Below, one piece after another: positions 3,473 to 6,295 of a DNA stretch of 6,295 bases (its first letter is position 1; each line of letters starts with the position of its first letter). The notes beneath the pieces are model-generated. The model was given only the letters and a program-made list of their open reading frames with translations. It did no database searches and was not told the origin of the DNA. The stretch lies in the NCBI GenBank assembly GCA_020853455.1, contig JADYYV010000218.1, positions 1-6,295 of the forward strand, in the 5' to 3' direction. Position numbers and translations under genes: made by a program. This DNA is from Alphaproteobacteria bacterium (GTDB lineage: Bacteria > Pseudomonadota > Alphaproteobacteria > Micavibrionales > UBA2020).

Positions 3473-6295
3473 TTACGCAGCCCCTGCCCGGCCGCCGCGC
3501 TTGGAGCGTTCGCGGGGTTCGGTTTTGGGGGTGTCGATCACGGCAACATTGTCGCCTTCCAGCAGCGCCGGGCTCGATGCTGCGTTTGCAGCAAGGGCAG
3601 CCTGGTCGCGCTCGAGAGCGATGCGCTTCAGCTTGTGGACGAACGCACCGGTACCCGCCGGGATCAGGCGGCCGACGATGACGTTTTCCTTCAGGCCGAT
3701 CAGCTTATCGACCTTGCCCTGGATGGCGGCTTCGGTCAGTACGCGGGTCGTTTCCTGGAAGGAAGCGGCCGAGATGAAGGAGCGCGTCTGCAAGCTTGCT
3801 TTCGTAATACCTTGCAGCATCGGGATGCCCTTCGCCGGACGCTTGTCTTTCGCAAGCGCGGTGTTGACTTCCGCCAGCTCTTCGCGATCGACCTGTTCGC
3901 CGTTGATCAGGGTCGTTTCGCCGGCATCCGTGACTTCAACTTTCTGCAGCATCTGGCGAATGATCACTTCGATGTGCTTGTCGTTGATTTTCACGCCCTG
4001 CAGACGATAGACGTCCTGGACTTCGTTGATCAGGTAGTCGGCCAGAGCCTCGACGCCCATAACGGACAGGATGTCGTGGGGAACCATCGAGCCTTCGAGC
4101 AGTGCGTCGCCGCGGCGAACGTAATCGCCCTCGTTGACCGCCACGTGCTTGCCTTTCGGAATGAGGTATTCCTTGGGCTCCGACTTGCCATCGGTCGGCT
4201 TGACGATAATGCGGCGCTTGGACTTGTAGTCCTTGCCGAATTCCACCTGGCCGTCGATGTCCGAAATGATCGCGAAGTCCTTCGGACGGCGCGCCTCGAA
4301 CAATTCCGCCACGCGCGGCAGACCGCCCGTGATGTCGCGGGTTTTCGAGGATTCTTTCGGGATACGCGCGATGATGTCACCGGCCTTCACCTGGGCAGCG
4401 TTGTCCAGGTTCAGGATGGCGCCGACCGGCATGTAGTAGTTGGCTTCAAGCCCGTTGGGCAGCTTGATGACCTTGCCGGCAGCGTCGGTGAGCGTAATGC
4501 GGGGCTTGAGGGCCGCCGCTTTCGGCTGCTGGCGCCAGTCGATGACGACTTTCGACGAAATGCCGGTTGCTTCGTCCATCTCTTCGCGGATGGAGAGGCC
4601 CTCGACGAGGTCGCCATAGACGGCAGAACCGTCTTTTTCGGTGATGATGGGGTTCGTGTAGGGATCCCATTCGGCAAGCTTGCTGCCTTTTTTCACCTTG
4701 TCGCCATCGTTGACGAGCAGCTTCGCGCCGTATTGCAGGCGGTGGTTTGCGCGTTCGCGGCCTTGTTTATCGAGCAGCACGACTTCCGTGTTGCGGCCCA
4801 TAACGATCTGGACGCCTTCGGAGTTCGTGACGACGCTCTTGTTGCGGACTTCGACGGTTGCATCGAACGCCGCTTCCGACGAGGACTGCGCCGCGCCACG
4901 CTGTGCCGCGCCACCGATGTGGAACGTACGCATGGTCAGCTGGGTACCCGGCTCGCCGATGGACTGCGCGGCCATGACGCCGATCGCTTCGCCTTCGTTG
5001 ACGGGGGTACCACGCGCCAGATCGCGGCCGTAGCACTTCGCGCAGATGCCGTTGTCTTTCGACTGGCAGGTCAGGACCGAGCGCACGAGAACCGCGTCGA
5101 TACCGGAGGTTTCGATCTTCTCCGAGGTCGCTTCGTCGATGATCTCGCCGGCCTTCACGATGACCTGGCTGGTCAGCGGGTCGATGACATCGACCGCAGC
5201 CGAGCGGCCGAGGATGCGTTCGGGCAGGGAAACGATCACGTCGCCGCCTTCGATCACGGGACGGACAGTGAAGCCGTTTTCCGTGCCGCAGTCGTTTTCG
5301 GTGATGATCGCGTCCTGCGCGACGTCGACAAGGCGGCGGGTCAGGTAACCCGAGTTCGCCGTCTTGAGCGCCGTATCCGCAAGACCTTTACGCGCGCCGT
5401 GCGTCGAGTTGAAGTACTCGAGAACGGTCAGGCCTTCCTTGAAGTTCGAGATAATCGGAGTCTCGATGATCTCGCCCGACGGCTTGGCCATCAGACCGCG
5501 CATACCCGCCAGCTGGCGGATCTGCTGGGTCGAGCCACGCGCGCCGGAATGCGCCATCATGTAGACCGAGTTCATGTAACCGTTCGCGCCGGGCTTGGCG
5601 ATCACGGCCATCATTTCCTTGGTCACGTCGTCCGTGCAGGAAGACCAGATGTCGACGACCTTGTTGTATTTTTCACCTTTGGTGATCAGGCCGTCCTGGT
5701 ACTGCTGTTCGAATTCCTTGACCTTGGCGTTTGCAACGGCCACGAGTTTCAGTTTTTCCTCGGGGATGATGAGGTCATCTTTACCGAAGGAAATACCGGC
5801 CACGCAGGCGTTGGTGAAGCCGAGCGCCATCATGCGGTCGCAGAAAATGACCGTTTCTTTCTGGCCGCAGTGGCGATAGACCACGTCGATCAGGTTGGAA
5901 ACGTCTTTTTTCGTCAGAACGCGGTTCAGCACGTCGAAGGGCACGTTGGGATGACGCGGCAGAACCTGCGACATCATCATGCGGCCCGGGGTCGTATCGA
6001 CCACGAGACGGACGGGTTTGTTGTCCTTGTCGACCGTGTGGTAACGCGCCTTGATCTTGGTGTGCAGCGTGACCGTCTTGTTGAACAGCGCAAGCTCGAT
6101 TTCCTGCATGTCCTTGAACAGCGTGCCTTCCCCTTTCAGACCGTCGAAAGCCATCGACAGGTAGTAGAGGCCAAGGACGATGTCCTGCGACGGAACGATG
6201 ACGGGCTTGCCGTCGGCGGGGCGCAGGATGTTGTTCGTGGACATCATGAGGACGCGTGCTTCAAGCTGCGACTCAACGGACAGCGGCACGTGGAC
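3473..6295 (-). CDS. rpoC: DNA-directed RNA polymerase subunit beta', C-terminal part (5' end outside window)
   Basis: 940 codons, starting at the window edge with VHVPLSVESQLEARVLMMSTNN. In E. coli RpoC this segment directly follows the catalytic NADFDGD motif (Asp460/462/464), so the Mg-binding triad lies just outside the window. Counting from the edge, the bridge-helix region and downstream cleft are at about 247-330 (MAHSGARGS, RQLAGMRGLMAKP, STHGARKGLADTALKTANSG). The four zinc-binding cysteines are at 336, 410, 418 and 421, with one residue more between the second and third than in E. coli. The trigger loop (QSIGEPGTQLTMRTFHIGG) has its catalytic His at 459 (codon 4921-4919). The insertion seen in proteobacterial trigger loops follows at about 466-650, then ITGGLPRVAELFEARRP, NEVQDVYRLQGVKINDKH and GLKENVIVGRLIPAGTG. 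The tail ends in a short basic stretch (RERSKRGGRAGAA). The protein is the beta' half of the polymerase active centre and clamp. It is intact as far as visible, with no frameshift. Confidence 0.99.
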   Translation of the reverse strand, partial: VHVPLSVESQLEARVLMMSTNNILRPADGKPVIVPSQDIVLGLYYLSMAFDGLKGEGTLFKDMQEIELALFNKTVTLHTKIKARYHTVDKDNKPVRLVVDTTPGRMMMSQVLPRHPNVPFDVLNRVLTKKDVSNLIDVVYRHCGQKETVIFCDRMMALGFTNACVAGISFGKDDLIIPEEKLKLVAVANAKVKEFEQQYQDGLITKGEKYNKVVDIWSSCTDDVTKEMMAVIAKPGANGYMNSVYMMAHSGARGSTQQIRQLAGMRGLMAKPSGEIIETPIISNFKEGLTVLEYFNSTHGARKGLADTALKTANSGYLTRRLVDVAQDAIITENDCGTENGFTVRPVIEGGDVIVSLPERILGRSAAVDVIDPLTSQVIVKAGEIIDEATSEKIETSGIDAVLVRSVLTCQSKDNGICAKCYGRDLARGTPVNEGEAIGVMAAQSIGEPGTQLTMRTFHIGGAAQRGAAQSSSEAAFDATVEVRNKSVVTNSEGVQIVMGRNTEVVLLDKQGRERANHRLQYGAKLLVNDGDKVKKGSKLAEWDPYTNPIITEKDGSAVYGDLVEGLSIREEMDEATGISSKVVIDWRQQPKAAALKPRITLTDAAGKVIKLPNGLEANYYMPVGAILNLDNAAQVKAGDIIARIPKESSKTRDITGGLPRVAELFEARRPKDFAIISDIDGQVEFGKDYKSKRRIIVKPTDGKSEPKEYLIPKGKHVAVNEGDYVRRGDALLEGSMVPHDILSVMGVEALADYLINEVQDVYRLQGVKINDKHIEVIIRQMLQKVEVTDAGETTLINGEQVDREELAEVNTALAKDKRPAKGIPMLQGITKASLQTRSFISAASFQETTRVLTEAAIQGKVDKLIGLKENVIVGRLIPAGTGAFVHKLKRIALERDQAALAANAASSPALLEGDNVAVIDTPKTEPRERSKRGGRAGAA

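Noticed and set aside
3450..3478. Possible promoter (TATAAA, minus strand) for the small exported protein, between rpoC and its terminator
   Set aside because: The -10-like TATAAA at 3455-3450 has no acceptable -35 at 16-18 bases, and the start would fall inside the terminator stem.
3429..4010. 193-residue plus-strand open frame over the end of rpoC
   Set aside because: It is antisense to highly conserved RpoC sequence and begins inside the rpoC terminator. It is Ser/Arg-rich, as expected of a shadow frame.
1..6295. Mobile elements, CRISPR arrays, tRNA or rRNA genes, defence or phage genes
   Set aside because: I saw no transposase or integrase motifs, terminal repeats with target duplications, regularly spaced repeats or structural RNA signatures.

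Overview
The window looks like an ordinary chromosomal segment of a moderately GC-rich alphaproteobacterium. Three things suggest this: the RpoC sequence is of proteobacterial type with the trigger-loop insertion, one intergenic region carries an exact TTAA-N7-TTAA motif (the CtrA box of the alphaproteobacterial cell-cycle regulator), and GANTC (CcrM-type) sites lie in two promoter regions. The genus cannot be read from the sequence.

Layout. At 1-630 (+) is the 3' part of a protein I do not recognise. Its stop codon sits inside a hairpin, and a canonical intrinsic terminator follows at 712-747. At 933-1514 (+) is a 193-residue carboxymuconolactone decarboxylase/AhpD-like protein with a CxxC motif but no AhpD-type histidine. 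Its leader holds the CtrA-like box, and a long inverted repeat follows the gene. At 1680-2975 (+) is a membrane-anchored diguanylate cyclase (GGEEF active site and RxxD inhibitory site) with a recognisable promoter containing a perfect TATAAT. On the minus strand, 2979-3383 encodes a small exported coiled-coil protein that converges on the cyclase with a 3-base gap. Finally, 3473-6295 (-) is the C-terminal two thirds of rpoC, the beta' subunit of RNA polymerase, ending in a strong terminator.

The genes do not form one pathway. Each plus-strand gene appears to be its own transcription unit, with a terminator-like hairpin after it. rpoC is the end of the rpoBC transcription unit, and rpsL does not follow it directly. 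The small exported protein has a very good ribosome binding site, but no promoter of its own that I can defend.

I see no phage, IS element, CRISPR array, tRNA, rRNA or defence cassette, and no evidence of a new multi-gene system. The points most worth checking are the CtrA-like box, the altered active site of the AhpD-like protein, the cyclase terminator embedded in the neighbouring convergent gene, and the unrecognised first gene.
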